Of a stretch of DNA of 64,000 nt, positions 44,901 through 55,044 are shown one piece after another; position 1 is the first letter of the stretch; each line of letters opens with the position of its first letter. Source of the stretch: Elusimicrobiota bacterium (lineage in GTDB: Bacteria; Elusimicrobiota; Elusimicrobia; FEN-1173); assembly GCA_016714745.1 (NCBI GenBank), contig JADKCG010000008.1:65509-129508 (forward strand), given 5' to 3'. The notes below the pieces were generated by a model that saw nothing but the letters and a program-made list of their open reading frames with translations, was not told the origin of the DNA and made no database searches. The translations under genes were made by a program, and so were the position numbers.

Positions 44901-46024
44901 CTCCCCTCGAACTGATTGAGAAACACCCGGCCGCGTTAACCGACATCGCGGATTTGGAAGACAAAGGGCACCGGATCGTTGATGTTTTGGGCGGCGACGT
45001 CAGCCCGACCGAAGTCACACGGGATTTTGTGGCGGTTTTGCGCGAGGAGCGGCGGGACAGTTTTTTTAGCGAGATCCTTCACTACTTAACCTCCGAGCGG
45101 TATCCGGAAGCCCAGGCTCAGGTTCTCTGGAAAGAGATTTTGGACCATAAATTTTTGATGAGTGAGCGGTTGGGTCGAAACGTCGGGATTCGCGTCTCGG
45201 CGTTCGATTATTTACTGAACGTGCGTAAACTCTTAATCGCGCCCCGGATTATTAATTCCCACGACTTCAAACGCACGGTGCGGCTGTCTCGCACGGACGC
45301 GCTGACGGGTCTTTACAATCGGCGTTATTTCCTGGAACATGCCGCGAAGGTATTGGAGGCCGCCGCTCACGTCAAAGCGCCGGTCACTCTTCTCATGGCC
45401 GACCTGGACAATTTCAAACCCTTTAACGATGAGCACGGCCACCAAGCGGGCGATCTTCTCCTTCAAGAAATAGCGCGATTGATCCGCGGGTGTGTGCGGG
45501 CCTCCGACATGGTCGCGCGCTATGGGGGGGACGAAATGGCCCTGCTCTTGCCCAAAGCCACCAAAGCGGAAGCCGAGATCGTGGCCAGAAAAATTTGCCA
45601 GCAAATCGAAGAAAATTGCCAAACAGTGGGTGTCACCATCAGCCTGGGGTTGGCCCAATTCCCCACCGATGCGAGTTCCCGGGAAGATTTGATCGGCGCC
45701 GCCGACGAACTTCTCTATCGGGCCAAAGAGTTCGGAGGCAACCAGGTGTCTCTGTTCCGCCCGGTTCGGTTCCATTATGCGGAGGGCAAAGATCCGGTCA
45801 ATCAGATTGCTGTGGTGGGAGATTTTAACAATTGGGCCAACCGGGCGCACGGTTTGCAACGCCATCCGGCGGTGAAAGAGTGGGAGGTGGTTTTGCCTCT
45901 GAAACCTGGCCGCTACCGGTATAAATTTTTGGTGAACGACGATCACTGGATCGCCGATCCCGCCGCCGACATTTTCGAAAGCGATGGGTTCGGTGGCCAA
46001 TGTTCCGTCGTGGTGGTGAAATAG
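44897..46024 (+). CDS. Diguanylate cyclase (GGDEM) fused to a CBM48 glycogen-binding domain
   Basis: Cytoplasmic protein of 375 residues. Residues 1-125 form a helical region without clear match; 130-290 are a GGDEF domain ([57 protein letters not shown]). The signature is GGDEM, still with both acidic residues, and a product-inhibition site RxxD (RASD) lies five residues ahead. From about 290 the protein continues into a CBM48/AMPK-beta type domain ([44 protein letters not shown]), which binds glycogen-like glucans in other proteins; the motif is given in parts. Start overlaps the dcd stop (ATGA). I know of no common family with this pairing. Confidence 0.85.
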   Translation: MTPLELIEKHPAALTDIADLEDKGHRIVDVLGGDVSPTEVTRDFVAVLREERRDSFFSEILHYLTSERYPEAQAQVLWKEILDHKFLMSERLGRNVGIRVSAFDYLLNVRKLLIAPRIINSHDFKRTVRLSRTDALTGLYNRRYFLEHAAKVLEAAAHVKAPVTLLMADLDNFKPFNDEHGHQAGDLLLQEIARLIRGCVRASDMVARYGGDEMALLLPKATKAEAEIVARKICQQIEENCQTVGVTISLGLAQFPTDASSREDLIGAADELLYRAKEFGGNQVSLFRPVRFHYAEGKDPVNQIAVVGDFNNWANRAHGLQRHPAVKEWEVVLPLKPGRYRYKFLVNDDHWIADPAADIFESDGFGGQCSVVVVK

Positions 46025-46116
46025 GCCGGTTTTGTTTTAGAAAAGAAAGACACCTCGTCTCCTCTGAGAGGGGTATTCCACAGGTCGTTTTGGGTTCATT
46101 AAAAGGAGAGACATTC

Positions 46117-47280
46117 ATGGCGTTCTTTATTGGTCGTGATCGCGAGGCCCGTCGGGCCTATGGGTTTGATGAGGTGGCGCTCGTTCCGGGCACCGTGACG
46201 GTGAATCCCGAGGACACCGATGTCTCCACGCGGGTGGGGTCGGTTAAATTACAGGTCCCCATTTTAGCCAGCGCTATGGACGGTGTGGTCGACGTGGAGT
46301 TCGCGATCGCCATGGGTCGGTTGGGCGGGTTGGGAGTGCTCAACTTGGATGGCGTTCAGACGCGCTACGAAAATCCAAAACCGCTGTTCAAAAAAATTGC
46401 CGAGGCGACTCCCGAAGTGGCCACTAAACTGGTCCAGGAAATTTACAAAGAACCGTTCAAAGAGAAGTTGGTGGCCCAGCGGGTCAAAGAGATCAAAGCG
46501 GGCGGCCCCTTGTGTGCGGTCTCATCGATTCCGCAAAATGCGGAGAAGGTGGGAAAAATTGCGGCGGATGCCGGTGCGGACCTTTTTGTCATTCAGGGGA
46601 CTGTCACCACCGCGCGCTTTAAGTCCTCAAAAGGACAGGTGATTGACCTGGCAAAATTCTGTGACCGAATGAAAATTCCGGTGATCATCGGAAATGTGGT
46701 GACGTACAGCGCCGCCCTTGAACTCATGGAAACCGGGGCCGCCGCTCTCTTGGTCGGCGTGGGCCCCGGGGCCGCGTGCACCAGTCGCGGCGTGTTGGGG
46801 TTGGGGGTTCCTCAGGTCACCGCGACCATCGATTGCGCGGCCGCCCGGGACTTCTATTTCAAAAAAACCGGACGGTATGTGTCGATCATCACGGACGGCG
46901 GCATGACCACGGGCGGCGACGTCTGCAAAGCGTTTGCGTCCGGCGCCGACGCGGTGATGGTGGGATCGGTGTTCGCGCGGGCGGAAGAAGCGCCGGGGCG
47001 CGGATTCCATTGGGGCATGGCCACGCCGCACCATAACCTTCCGCGCGGCACCCGCGTTCGGGTGGGCACCGTGGGAAGTTTAAAACAAATTCTATTTGGA
47101 CCGGCCTCTTTGGACGATGGGACGCAAAACTTCGTGGGCGCGATCCGCACCTGCATGGGCGCGGTGGGCGCCAGCAACATGAAAGAGTTTCAGCTCACAG
47201 AAATCATCATCGCCCCCGAAACCAAACTCGAGGGAAAACTGTTCCAACAAGCCCAAAAAGTGGGGATGGGGAAGAAGTAA
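46117..47280 (+). CDS. guaB3: IMP dehydrogenase family protein GuaB3
   Basis: Probable IMP or GMP-related oxidoreductase of purine synthesis. The 387-residue protein starts at the ATG at 46117 behind AAAAGGAGAG; a longer frame to 46000 is not supported. It lacks the CBS domains of normal GuaB and shows GuaB3 traits (DVSTRVGSVKLQVPILASAMD, quoted in part; VGVGPGAACTSRGVLGLGVPQ, catalytic Cys in AACTSRG; SIITDGGMTTGGDVCKAFASG). GuaB3 proteins are known from Actinobacteria and Cyanobacteria, some with GMP reductase activity. Here it is in a block with guaA, and no other guaB is in the window. Confidence 0.88.
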   Translation: MAFFIGRDREARRAYGFDEVALVPGTVTVNPEDTDVSTRVGSVKLQVPILASAMDGVVDVEFAIAMGRLGGLGVLNLDGVQTRYENPKPLFKKIAEATPEVATKLVQEIYKEPFKEKLVAQRVKEIKAGGPLCAVSSIPQNAEKVGKIAADAGADLFVIQGTVTTARFKSSKGQVIDLAKFCDRMKIPVIIGNVVTYSAALELMETGAAALLVGVGPGAACTSRGVLGLGVPQVTATIDCAAARDFYFKKTGRYVSIITDGGMTTGGDVCKAFASGADAVMVGSVFARAEEAPGRGFHWGMATPHHNLPRGTRVRVGTVGSLKQILFGPASLDDGTQNFVGAIRTCMGAVGASNMKEFQLTEIIIAPETKLEGKLFQQAQKVGMGKK

Positions 47281-47293
47281 CAGAGGAGAGTCT

Positions 47294-47707
47294 ATGAAGA
47301 TTGAAGTTTTTGCGTTGTGTGATGCGGCCACGGAGGGCGGGGGAAAACTGAATTTGTTGGGGGCTTTTGACGTGATGTCGGCTTCCTCATTGCCTTTGAT
47401 TCATCCTTCCTGCGCGGTGGCGATTCGAATTCGATTTAAACGGATCGAGTCCGGTGCCCACCGGGTGAAGTTGGATATGGTGGACGAAGACGGGCGGCAT
47501 GTGGTTCCTGCCTTTGAAACCACGGTGGACATTCGTCCTGAAGAAGGCGTGGAATCGGCCGTGGCCAACCTTCTGTTGAATTTTCAACAATTGCGGTTTG
47601 AGAAGTTTGGCCGGTATTCCATTGACCTGGCCATCGATGGAAGGCAGGAAGGGTCTTTGCCGGTCTATATTCGTCAATCGCCGTCTCCCGCTGAACGGCT
47701 TCTTTAA
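47294..47707 (+). CDS. Conserved small protein, DUF6941-like
   Basis: A 137-residue cytoplasmic protein with the opening KIEVFALCDAATEGGGKLNLLGAFD, quoted in meaning only up to KLNLLG, which I recall as typical of a widespread family of unknown function (DUF6941). It looks like a single beta-sandwich domain: predicted strands at VAIRIRFKRI, HRVKLDMVDEDGRHV and YSIDLAIDGRQEGSLPVYI. It lies 13 bases behind guaB3 and ahead of a DNA methyltransferase in the same operon; AGAGGAGAG precedes the ATG. Function unknown. Confidence 0.7.
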   Translation: MKIEVFALCDAATEGGGKLNLLGAFDVMSASSLPLIHPSCAVAIRIRFKRIESGAHRVKLDMVDEDGRHVVPAFETTVDIRPEEGVESAVANLLLNFQQLRFEKFGRYSIDLAIDGRQEGSLPVYIRQSPSPAERLL

Positions 47708-47713
47708 ATAACA

Positions 47714-48976
47714 ATGCTGTTGGTCTCGGCCCCCGCGCCGACCTCGTCGCCTAAGGCTAAAGGCGTGAACGACTTTTGGAGTGGGGTGAATGCCCCCGAC
47801 GTTGTTTGGGAAGACGTTGAAGTATCCGGACTGCGCGGGGTTCGCGCGACCCAGTCGTTCTGGACCGTTCGACAGAGACAAGCGTGTTCTTTGCATGAAG
47901 TTTCGTATCGGGCGTGCTTTAAACCTCAATTGCCGCGGTATTTTATTGAGCGGCTAACCCAACCGGGGGATGTGGTGTACGATCCCTTTTCTGGGAGAGG
48001 CACCACAGGGATCGAGGCGGGACTTTTGGGGCGGCGCGTCATCATGAATGACGCGAACCCATTAGGCGTGTTGCTGGCTCGCCCGCGATTTTTTATCCCT
48101 GACCTGGCTGAACTGGAAACGCGGCTCCGCTCCATCGATTTGACGGAACAACGACGGGCGGACCGGGATTTATCCATGTTCTACCACCCGCAAACGGAAT
48201 CGGCCCTGGTGGGACTCAAAACCTATTTGGACGAACGTCGCAAGGCAGGGGTGGACGACGATCTTGACCATTGGATCCGCATGGTGGCCACCAATCGATT
48301 GACCGGCCACTCGTCCGGGTTCTTTTCCGTCTATTCGCTTCCGCCGAACCAGGCCGCGTCGCCCCAAAGTCAGTTGAAAATCAACGCGCGGTTGAACCAA
48401 ACGCCCGAACCGCGGGACGTGGTCAAGATCATTTTAAAGAAGTCCAAAAATTTGATTTCTGACATTTCTCCAGAAGACGCGGCTCGGCTTCGAAACGCTG
48501 GTTCCCAGGGCCAGTTTCTCTGTGAAGACGCTCGCCGAACGGCGGAGATAAAGGACGGTACGGTCCAGTTGGTGGTGACCTCTCCGCCGTTTTTAGATGT
48601 GGTCCAATACGCCCAAGACAATTGGCTCCGGTTTTGGTTTAACGGAATATCCGCCGAGGAGACAGGCAAACGCCTCTCGATGCACCGGAAGCTTGACGAT
48701 TGGGCCCGGGCCATGGGTGACGTGTTTCAAGAGCTGTCCCGCGTCGTGGCTCCCAACGGCTGGGTGGCGTTTGAGGTGGGCGAAGTGAGCGGAGGCAGTA
48801 TAAAATTGGACGAAACCGTCGTCCCTCTTGGGGGGAAGGCGGGGTTTCATTTCGAGGGGGTTTTGATCAACCAACAAATTTTCACAAAAACATCCAATAT
48901 CTGGGGCATCAACAATAACAGCAAAGGCACCAACACCAACCGCATCGTGCTGTTTTCAAAAAAGGAACTTTCATGA
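47714..48976 (+). CDS. DNA (N4-cytosine or N6-adenine) methyltransferase, orphan
   Basis: SAM-dependent DNA methyltransferase of 420 residues. The SAM-binding region reads [21 protein letters not shown] (residues about 90-110) and the catalytic motif is TSPPF near residue 293, so motif I comes before motif IV. Between them is a ~160-residue helical insert that may recognise the target. No restriction enzyme is nearby; the gene sits between guaB3 and guaA and overlaps guaA by four bases, so it is part of the nucleotide operon. It may serve epigenetic control, or be the remains of a restriction system. RNA as a substrate cannot be ruled out. Confidence 0.75.
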   Translation: MLLVSAPAPTSSPKAKGVNDFWSGVNAPDVVWEDVEVSGLRGVRATQSFWTVRQRQACSLHEVSYRACFKPQLPRYFIERLTQPGDVVYDPFSGRGTTGIEAGLLGRRVIMNDANPLGVLLARPRFFIPDLAELETRLRSIDLTEQRRADRDLSMFYHPQTESALVGLKTYLDERRKAGVDDDLDHWIRMVATNRLTGHSSGFFSVYSLPPNQAASPQSQLKINARLNQTPEPRDVVKIILKKSKNLISDISPEDAARLRNAGSQGQFLCEDARRTAEIKDGTVQLVVTSPPFLDVVQYAQDNWLRFWFNGISAEETGKRLSMHRKLDDWARAMGDVFQELSRVVAPNGWVAFEVGEVSGGSIKLDETVVPLGGKAGFHFEGVLINQQIFTKTSNIWGINNNSKGTNTNRIVLFSKKELS

Positions 48977-50499
48977 TCATCATTCTTGATTTCGGTTCGC
49001 AATACACACAATTGATTGCCCGCCGGGTGCGGGAGGCCAACGTTTTTTGCGAGATTCACCCGTTCAATTATCCGGCGGAGAAAATTTTGGCGTCCCATCC
49101 TTCCGGGGTTATTCTGTCCGGGGGGCCGTCGAGCGTCTACGAAAAAAAAGCGCCGAAACCGGATCCGAAGATCTTTGATTTGGGCGTGCCGATCTTGGGC
49201 ATTTGTTATGGGCTTCAAGTCATGGTCACCCATTTCGGGGGCAAAGTGGCCCGGGCGCCGCGTCGGGAGTACGGCCCGGCGGAGATTATCGTTGGAACGG
49301 AAAACGCGCTTTTCTTGGGGATGGATCGAACGCTCCCCGTTTGGATGAGCCACGGGGACCACGCCGAAGAATTGCCCGAGGGTTTTTTCATTATTGCCAA
49401 AACGGCCAACGCGCCCTTCGCCGCCATTCACCACGCCGGACGAAACTTTTTCGCGGTTCAGTTTCATCCGGAAGTTCATCACACGCCCAACGGCAAGGAG
49501 ATTTTGGCCAATTTCCTGTTTCAGGTGTGCGGCCAAAAGCCCGATTGGACCATGGCGTCCTTCGCCGAGGAACAAACGCGATTGGTGCGGAATCAGGTGG
49601 GCAAAGAGAAGGTGATTTTGGGCCTTTCCGGCGGAGTGGATTCGTCTGTGGCGGCGGCGCTCCTTCATAAGGCTCTCGGCAAACAGCTCATCTGTATTTT
49701 CGTCAATAACGGGCTCCTTCGCGCGGGGGAAGAGGAAAGGGTTCGAAAAGTGTTCGGCAAAGCCCAAGGGTACACGACCCACATCGTGGACTCCCGAAAG
49801 CGTTTCCTTAAGAAACTGAAGGGGGTGACGGACCCCGAAAGGAAACGAAAAATCATTGGACACGAATTCATTGAGGTTTTTCAAGAATACGCTAAGAAAT
49901 TCAAGGGCGTGAAATTTCTGGCGCAAGGGACGCTTTACCCGGACGTCATCGAAAGCGTTTCGGTGAAAGGGCCGTCCGCCGTGATCAAAACCCATCACAA
50001 CGTGGGCGGGCTTCCCGCCAAAATGCATATGTCGTTGGTGGAGCCCCTTCGGTTCCTTTTTAAAGACGAAGTACGGGCTCTCGGCAAAGAGTTGGGCCTG
50101 CCCGACGAGATTTTGTTCCGTCAACCGTTCCCCGGACCGGGATTGGCGGTTCGTGTGTTGGGCGACATCACCGAAGAAAAACTGCGCATGGCGCGGGAAT
50201 CGGATTTTATCGTCGAAGAAGAAATCCGCGCCGCGGGCCTCTACAACAAACTGTGGCAAGCTTTCACCGTGTTTCTTCCGGTCAACAGCGTGGGCGTCAT
50301 GGGGGACGAGCGCACCTACCAAAACGCCGTCGCCTTGCGCGCCGTCAATTCAGTGGACGCCATGACGGCCGACTGGGCCCGTCTCCCCTATGACGTGCTG
50401 GCCAAAATATCCACCCGCATCATCAACGAGGTGCGGGGCATTAACCGGGTGGTCTACGACATTTCGTCCAAACCCCCCGCGACCATTGAATGGGAGTGA
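48973..50499 (+). CDS. guaA: GMP synthase (glutamine-hydrolysing)
   Basis: Makes GMP from XMP, glutamine and ATP. The 508-residue protein has the class I amidotransferase domain ([18 protein letters not shown], nucleophile Cys78 in GICYGLQ, His/Glu in QFHPEVHHT), the ATP pyrophosphatase domain with [13 protein letters not shown] and the dimerisation domain ending in [18 protein letters not shown]. Full length for the family. It begins within the end of the methyltransferase gene and is followed four bases later by purC. Confidence 0.97.
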   Translation: MIIILDFGSQYTQLIARRVREANVFCEIHPFNYPAEKILASHPSGVILSGGPSSVYEKKAPKPDPKIFDLGVPILGICYGLQVMVTHFGGKVARAPRREYGPAEIIVGTENALFLGMDRTLPVWMSHGDHAEELPEGFFIIAKTANAPFAAIHHAGRNFFAVQFHPEVHHTPNGKEILANFLFQVCGQKPDWTMASFAEEQTRLVRNQVGKEKVILGLSGGVDSSVAAALLHKALGKQLICIFVNNGLLRAGEEERVRKVFGKAQGYTTHIVDSRKRFLKKLKGVTDPERKRKIIGHEFIEVFQEYAKKFKGVKFLAQGTLYPDVIESVSVKGPSAVIKTHHNVGGLPAKMHMSLVEPLRFLFKDEVRALGKELGLPDEILFRQPFPGPGLAVRVLGDITEEKLRMARESDFIVEEEIRAAGLYNKLWQAFTVFLPVNSVGVMGDERTYQNAVALRAVNSVDAMTADWARLPYDVLAKISTRIINEVRGINRVVYDISSKPPATIEWE

Positions 50500-50502
50500 C
50501 CT

Positions 50503-51396
50503 ATGAATACAACAACTCAAGCCAATACGCTTCCGTTTAAGATTTGGACCCGGGGAAAAGTGCGGGACGTTTACGATCTGGGGGACAATCTTCTCATCGT
50601 GGCCACAGATCGAATCTCGGCCTATGACTTTGTTTTGCCCACCCCGGTGCCGGACAAAGGGAAAGTCCTTTGTCAGACCTCCAATTTTTGGTTTGAGAAA
50701 TTGAAGGAAGTTTGCCCCAACCACTTGGTGGCGACCTCGGTGGCGGATTTTCCCGAAGAGGTTCGCAAACATTGCGCGGGGATGGAAGGGCGGACGGTTC
50801 TGGTGAAAAAAGCCAAACGGGTGGACATCGAATGCGTGGTGCGCGGCTATTTGGCGGGGTCCGGATGGAAGGAATATCAGGAAAACCAATCGGTGTGCGG
50901 CGTGAAACTCCCAACAGGTCTGGTGGAATCATCGAAACTTCCCACCCCGATTTTTACGCCGGCCACCAAGGCCCCGGACGGCGAGCACGATGAAAACATT
51001 TCGTTCGAGCGCATGGGGAGTGTGGTGGGGAAATCCTTGGCGGAACGCCTTCGGGACATCAGTCTGACGATTTTTAACGCCGCCTCGCTCCACGCGGAGT
51101 CCCGCGGTTTCATCTTGGCCGACACCAAATTCGAGTTCGGCGAACTGGACGGGAAAATCATTTGGATTGACGAAGCCCTCACGCCGGACTCGTCCCGTTT
51201 CTGGGACAAGGAAACCTATCAGGCCGGCCGGTCCCAAGATTCTTTTGACAAACAATTCGTGCGGGACTATTTGGTGAAGATTAAATGGAACAAGAAGCCT
51301 CCCGTTCCTTCCCTCCCCGATGATGTTGTTCAACGGACCCGGGACAAATACATCGCCGCCTATGAGCGGATCACCGGGCGATCGTTCTCAAAATAG
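50503..51396 (+). CDS. purC: SAICAR synthetase (phosphoribosylaminoimidazole-succinocarboxamide synthase)
   Basis: Joins aspartate to CAIR in purine synthesis. The 297-residue protein is of the longer PurC type, with RGKVRDVYDLGDNLLIVATDRISAYD (motif at residues about 14-39, given in part as KVRDVYDLGD and TDRISAYDF), VVRGYLAGSGWKEYQ and the metal-binding ILADTKFEFGELDGKIIWIDE region. GGAGTGACCT lies before the ATG. It is the first of six consecutive pur genes. Confidence 0.96.
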   Translation: MNTTTQANTLPFKIWTRGKVRDVYDLGDNLLIVATDRISAYDFVLPTPVPDKGKVLCQTSNFWFEKLKEVCPNHLVATSVADFPEEVRKHCAGMEGRTVLVKKAKRVDIECVVRGYLAGSGWKEYQENQSVCGVKLPTGLVESSKLPTPIFTPATKAPDGEHDENISFERMGSVVGKSLAERLRDISLTIFNAASLHAESRGFILADTKFEFGELDGKIIWIDEALTPDSSRFWDKETYQAGRSQDSFDKQFVRDYLVKIKWNKKPPVPSLPDDVVQRTRDKYIAAYERITGRSFSK

Positions 51397-51416
51397 AAAT
51401 CAAGGCAGGCCAATAG

Positions 51417-51878
51417 ATGAACTGGCGCATTTTGGTGCATATGAAATCCACTTTCGTGGACCATCGGGGCGAGGGGATAAAGACGGAGGGACGTTTGGCG
51501 GGGCTGAAGAAGGTTCACCATGTGCGCGTGGGCCAAGCCTATGAAATCTCGGGCGAAATTGACGAGGCCAGCGCACGGAGGTTGGCTGAGCGATTGCTCG
51601 CGGACCCGGTGACCCAAGACGCCGCGGTTTTTCCCGCGGGCCATGTGGCCCGTCCCCAGGGCGGTCGACTGGCGGAAATCTGGCTTAAGAAGGGGGTCTC
51701 GGACCCCGTGGCCGACACGGTGCGGTTGGCGGCCCTGGACCTGGGGGTCAAGGGATTGGACAGCGTTCGATCGGGGCAAGTGTTCGATTTTATGGGGGAC
51801 CCCGCCCCGAAGGCCATACAACAGTTTTGCGAGGAGCATTTGATGAATCCGTTGATTCAATCCGTGGAGGTCCTGTGA
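51417..51878 (+). CDS. purS: PurS subunit of FGAM synthase, tandem-domain form
   Basis: Structural subunit that bridges PurL and PurQ. Normal PurS has about 80 residues; this one has 153 and contains two PurS-like units in a row: first VDHRGEGIKTEGRLAGLKKV with RRLAERLLADPVTQDAAVF, then VSDPVADTVRLAALDLGV with QQFCEEHLMNPLIQSVEVL. The two halves align over their whole length. Because PurS works as a dimer, the fusion may be a covalent dimer. Its stop overlaps the GTG start of purL by four bases. Confidence 0.88.
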   Translation: MNWRILVHMKSTFVDHRGEGIKTEGRLAGLKKVHHVRVGQAYEISGEIDEASARRLAERLLADPVTQDAAVFPAGHVARPQGGRLAEIWLKKGVSDPVADTVRLAALDLGVKGLDSVRSGQVFDFMGDPAPKAIQQFCEEHLMNPLIQSVEVL

Positions 51879-54257
51879 CATTGGCAACGGCGGCGGTTGA
51901 TTTCCTTTCGTTGGATTCCGAAGGTCTCACACGGCTCAGCAAAGATCGCGGTCTCTCGCTGAATACCGAAGAAATGGACGCCATCCAGAGTTATTTCCGC
52001 ACCCAGGGGCGAAGCCCCTCGGACCCGGAACTGGAAACGTTGGCCCAGACCTGGTCGGAACATTGCAAACACAAAACGTTCCGTGCCGCGGTTCACCATG
52101 TGGAAGTCGATGCCGAGGGAGTGAACCATGAGCGGCGGTATCAGGACCTCTTGAAGGAAACCATTGTTAAAGTGACCGACGAACTGAAAAAACCCTGGTG
52201 TCTTTCTGTGTTTAAGGACAACGCGGGAATTGTCGACGCCAACCTGAGCGACGCCAGCGGACCCCAAGCCTTGGCGTTTAAGGTGGAAACCCACAACCAC
52301 CCCTCGGCTCTGGAACCTTACGGCGGCGCTGGAACCGGACTGGGCGGCGTGATCCGGGACGTTTTGGGCGCGGGCCTCGGTGCAAAACCGATTGCCAACA
52401 CGGACGTTTTTTGTTTCGGTCCCCTGGATGAAGACGCGGAAAAAAAAAGGGGTCCGGTCTCTCCACCCGACGTATTGTTCACGGCGTGGTGGCGGGTGTG
52501 CGGGATTACGGCAATCGCATGGGAATCCCCACGGTGAGCGGCGCCGTGGTTTTCGACCCTGACTATAAAGAAAACCCCTTGGTCTTTTGCGGTACCCTGG
52601 GCCTCATGCCCCAATCCACGATCCCTAAAGAAGTTCGATCCGGCGACAAAATTGTGATGACCGGCGGCCGCGTGGGCCGAGACGGCATTCATGGAGCGAC
52701 TTTTTCCTCGGACACATTGACCACGGGAATCCCCTCCAGCGTGGTTCAAATCGGAAATCCCATCGTCCAGAAAAAAATGATGGACGTTCTTCTGGCGGCG
52801 CGGGATCTGGGGCTGTACCGTGGCATCACGGACTGCGGCGCTGGGGGACTTTCTTCGGCGGTCGGCGAAATGGGGGAAAAAACCGGAGCGGAGGTGAACC
52901 TCGAACGGGTCCCTCTCAAGTACGACGGCATCGCCCCCTGGGAAATTTGGTTGTCGGAGTCCCAGGAACGCATGGTGATGGCGGTCCCCCCGGAAAAGTT
53001 GGAGAAACTCAAAAAACTTTTTTCCGACGAAGACGTGGACTGTACCGACATCGGGACGTTCACAAAAGACGGGCGGCTAAAAGTGAAACATGGAACCGAT
53101 GTTTTGGTGGACATGGCCATGTCGTTCCTTCATGAGGGGGTTCCCAAACGGTCCATGGAATCCCGTTGGACGGCCCCGACGCCTCTCGCTTTCCCCTCTT
53201 CGGACAAAAAGAAAAGCGCCTCCCTTCAATCCTCCCTCTTGTCCATTTTGTCCCAACCAACGGTGGCCTCGAAAGAATGGGTGGTGCGCCAGTACGATCA
53301 TGAAGTTCAAGGGCGCACCGTCGGCAAACCCTTTGTCGGTCCCACGGGTGTGGGTCCTTCGGACGCGGCGGTGTTGCAATTAAATCCCCGGGAACGACGC
53401 GGTGTGGCGTTGTCGTGTGGATTGAACCCCCACTACAGCCGATGGGACACCTATTGGATGTCCGCCTCGGCCATCGATGAGGCTGTTCGAAATTTGGTGG
53501 CGGTGGGCGCTCGATTGGACCGCATCGCCATTTTGGATAATTTCTGCGCGGGAAACCCTTGGCGGACGGAAATTTTAGGCGAAATTGTTCGCTCAGCCCA
53601 GGCGTGTCATGATGTGGCGTTGGCCTACAAAACGCCGTTTATCTCTGGGAAAGACAGTTTCTTTAACGAATTCGTGGTGGGGGGGTCCCGTCGAGCGATT
53701 CCGACCACGCTCCTGATTTCCGCGCTCTCGTTGGTGGACGATGTGTCCAAACTCGTGTCCATGGATCTGAAAAAGCCGGGAAACCGGCTTTATGTTTTGG
53801 GAGAAACCCGAGACGAATTGGGGGGCTCCCGCTACGGCGTGCATGTGGGAACCAAGGGGGGGCTGTCCCTCGCTTGAATCCGAAAGAAACCTGGCCCCTG
53901 TATGAAAAATTGGCCCAGGCAATTCAAGAGGGGTTGGTGGCTTCCTGTCACGACTGTTCGGAAGGCGGGCTCGGCGTGGCATTGGCCGAAATGGCGTTTG
54001 GCGGCGGCGCCGGGATCTGGATTGATCTACGAAAAGTGCCCATGGCGTGGGTCTTGTCTAAAGAAGGCCGGACGGACAAAGTTCTTTTTTCTGAATCCAA
54101 CGGCCGTTTTGTGGTGGAAGTGGTTCCTTCCGCTGAACGAAAATTCAGCGCTCTCATGAAAGGTCTGAACGTCGGACCGGTGGGCGAAGTTCAAACAACA
54201 AAAACCTGGTCTCTCAATGTTCTTGAATCCGCATGGAGAGGGGGGCTGAACCCATGA
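51875..54257 (+). CDS. purL: Phosphoribosylformylglycinamidine synthase subunit PurL (two frameshifts)
   Basis: Synthetase subunit of the FGAM step, small PurL type, 794 residues after repair. The start is the GTG at 51875, four bases behind GGAGG. Frame 1 (to about 52466) has TWSEHCKHKTFRA and KVETHNHPSALEPYGGAGTG; frame 2 (to about 53856) has VVAGVRDYGNRMGIPTVSGA, TDCGAGGLSSAVGE and GLNPHYSRWDTY; frame 3 (to 54257) has LVASCHDCSEGGLGVALAEM. One missing C in CCACCCGACG (52466-52468) and one missing G in the run at 53856-53862 rejoin all three exactly. Three separate frames are thus one gene. It overlaps purQ by four bases. Confidence 0.94.
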
Positions 54258-55042
54258 GCGTGAAGGCGTTGGTCCTGCGGGCGCCGGGGACAAATTGCGA
54301 TGGAGAAACTTCTTGGGCGTTGGAAGCCGCGGGAGCGGTTTCCGAACGGGTCCATGTGAACGCGCTTCTGCGCGGGGAAGTCAAACCTAAGGATTTTGGG
54401 ATTTTGGTGTTTCCCGGCGGGTTTTCTTTTGGCGATGACATCGCGTCGGGAAAAGTGTTGGCCAACCGACTGGTGTTTCGATTGCGCCAAGAACTGGGGG
54501 ACTTTCTGATTTTGGGGCGCCCCATTATTGGGATCTGCAACGGGTTTCAGGTGTTGGTCAAAGCCGGTCTTCTGCCGGGCATGGACAACGTGTGGGATGG
54601 GCACCCCACGGTGACGCTCACGGACAACGATTCCGGCCGTTTCGAATGCCGTTGGATTCATCTGAAAACCAGTTCTCGGAAAAGTTTCTGGGCCAAAGGG
54701 TTGCCCGAAATTTTCCCCCTTCCCGTGGCCCACGGCGAGGGAAAGTTTGTCCCCCTGACCAATGACGTATTTAAGCAGTTGGAAAAAAATGGGCAGGTGA
54801 TTTTTCGCTACGTAGACGACCGCGGCAAGAAACCCGCGTATCCCGCGAACCCCAACGGATCCCTGGGCGACGTGGCCGGCATCACCAACGCCGCCGGAAA
54901 CATTTTGGGTCTCATGCCGCACCCGGAACGAAACGCGTTCCCGTTCCAAAACGCGCAATGGACGCGCCAGAAGTTAACGAAAGAGGGCGTCGGCCTCCAA
55001 CTCTTTAAAAACGCGGTCCGCTATGCCGCCCAGGTGAACTAA
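54254..55042 (+). CDS. purQ: Phosphoribosylformylglycinamidine synthase subunit PurQ
   Basis: Glutaminase subunit supplying ammonia to PurL. The 262-residue class I amidotransferase has VLRAPGTNCDGETSWALE at the start, the nucleophile elbow GICNGFQVLV, LPVAHGEGKF and the His/Glu pair in GLMPHPERNAFP. The ATG at 54254 overlaps the purL stop, giving the usual purL-purQ coupling; an upstream ATG at 54233 lies inside purL. The length is slightly above that of Bacillus PurQ. Confidence 0.96.
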   Translation: MSVKALVLRAPGTNCDGETSWALEAAGAVSERVHVNALLRGEVKPKDFGILVFPGGFSFGDDIASGKVLANRLVFRLRQELGDFLILGRPIIGICNGFQVLVKAGLLPGMDNVWDGHPTVTLTDNDSGRFECRWIHLKTSSRKSFWAKGLPEIFPLPVAHGEGKFVPLTNDVFKQLEKNGQVIFRYVDDRGKKPAYPANPNGSLGDVAGITNAAGNILGLMPHPERNAFPFQNAQWTRQKLTKEGVGLQLFKNAVRYAAQVN

Positions 55043-55044
55043 AA

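Noticed and set aside
48847..50322. A 491-codon open frame on the minus strand opposite guaA.
   Set aside because: GuaA motifs are complete on the plus strand and the antisense product is low-complexity and His/Arg-rich.
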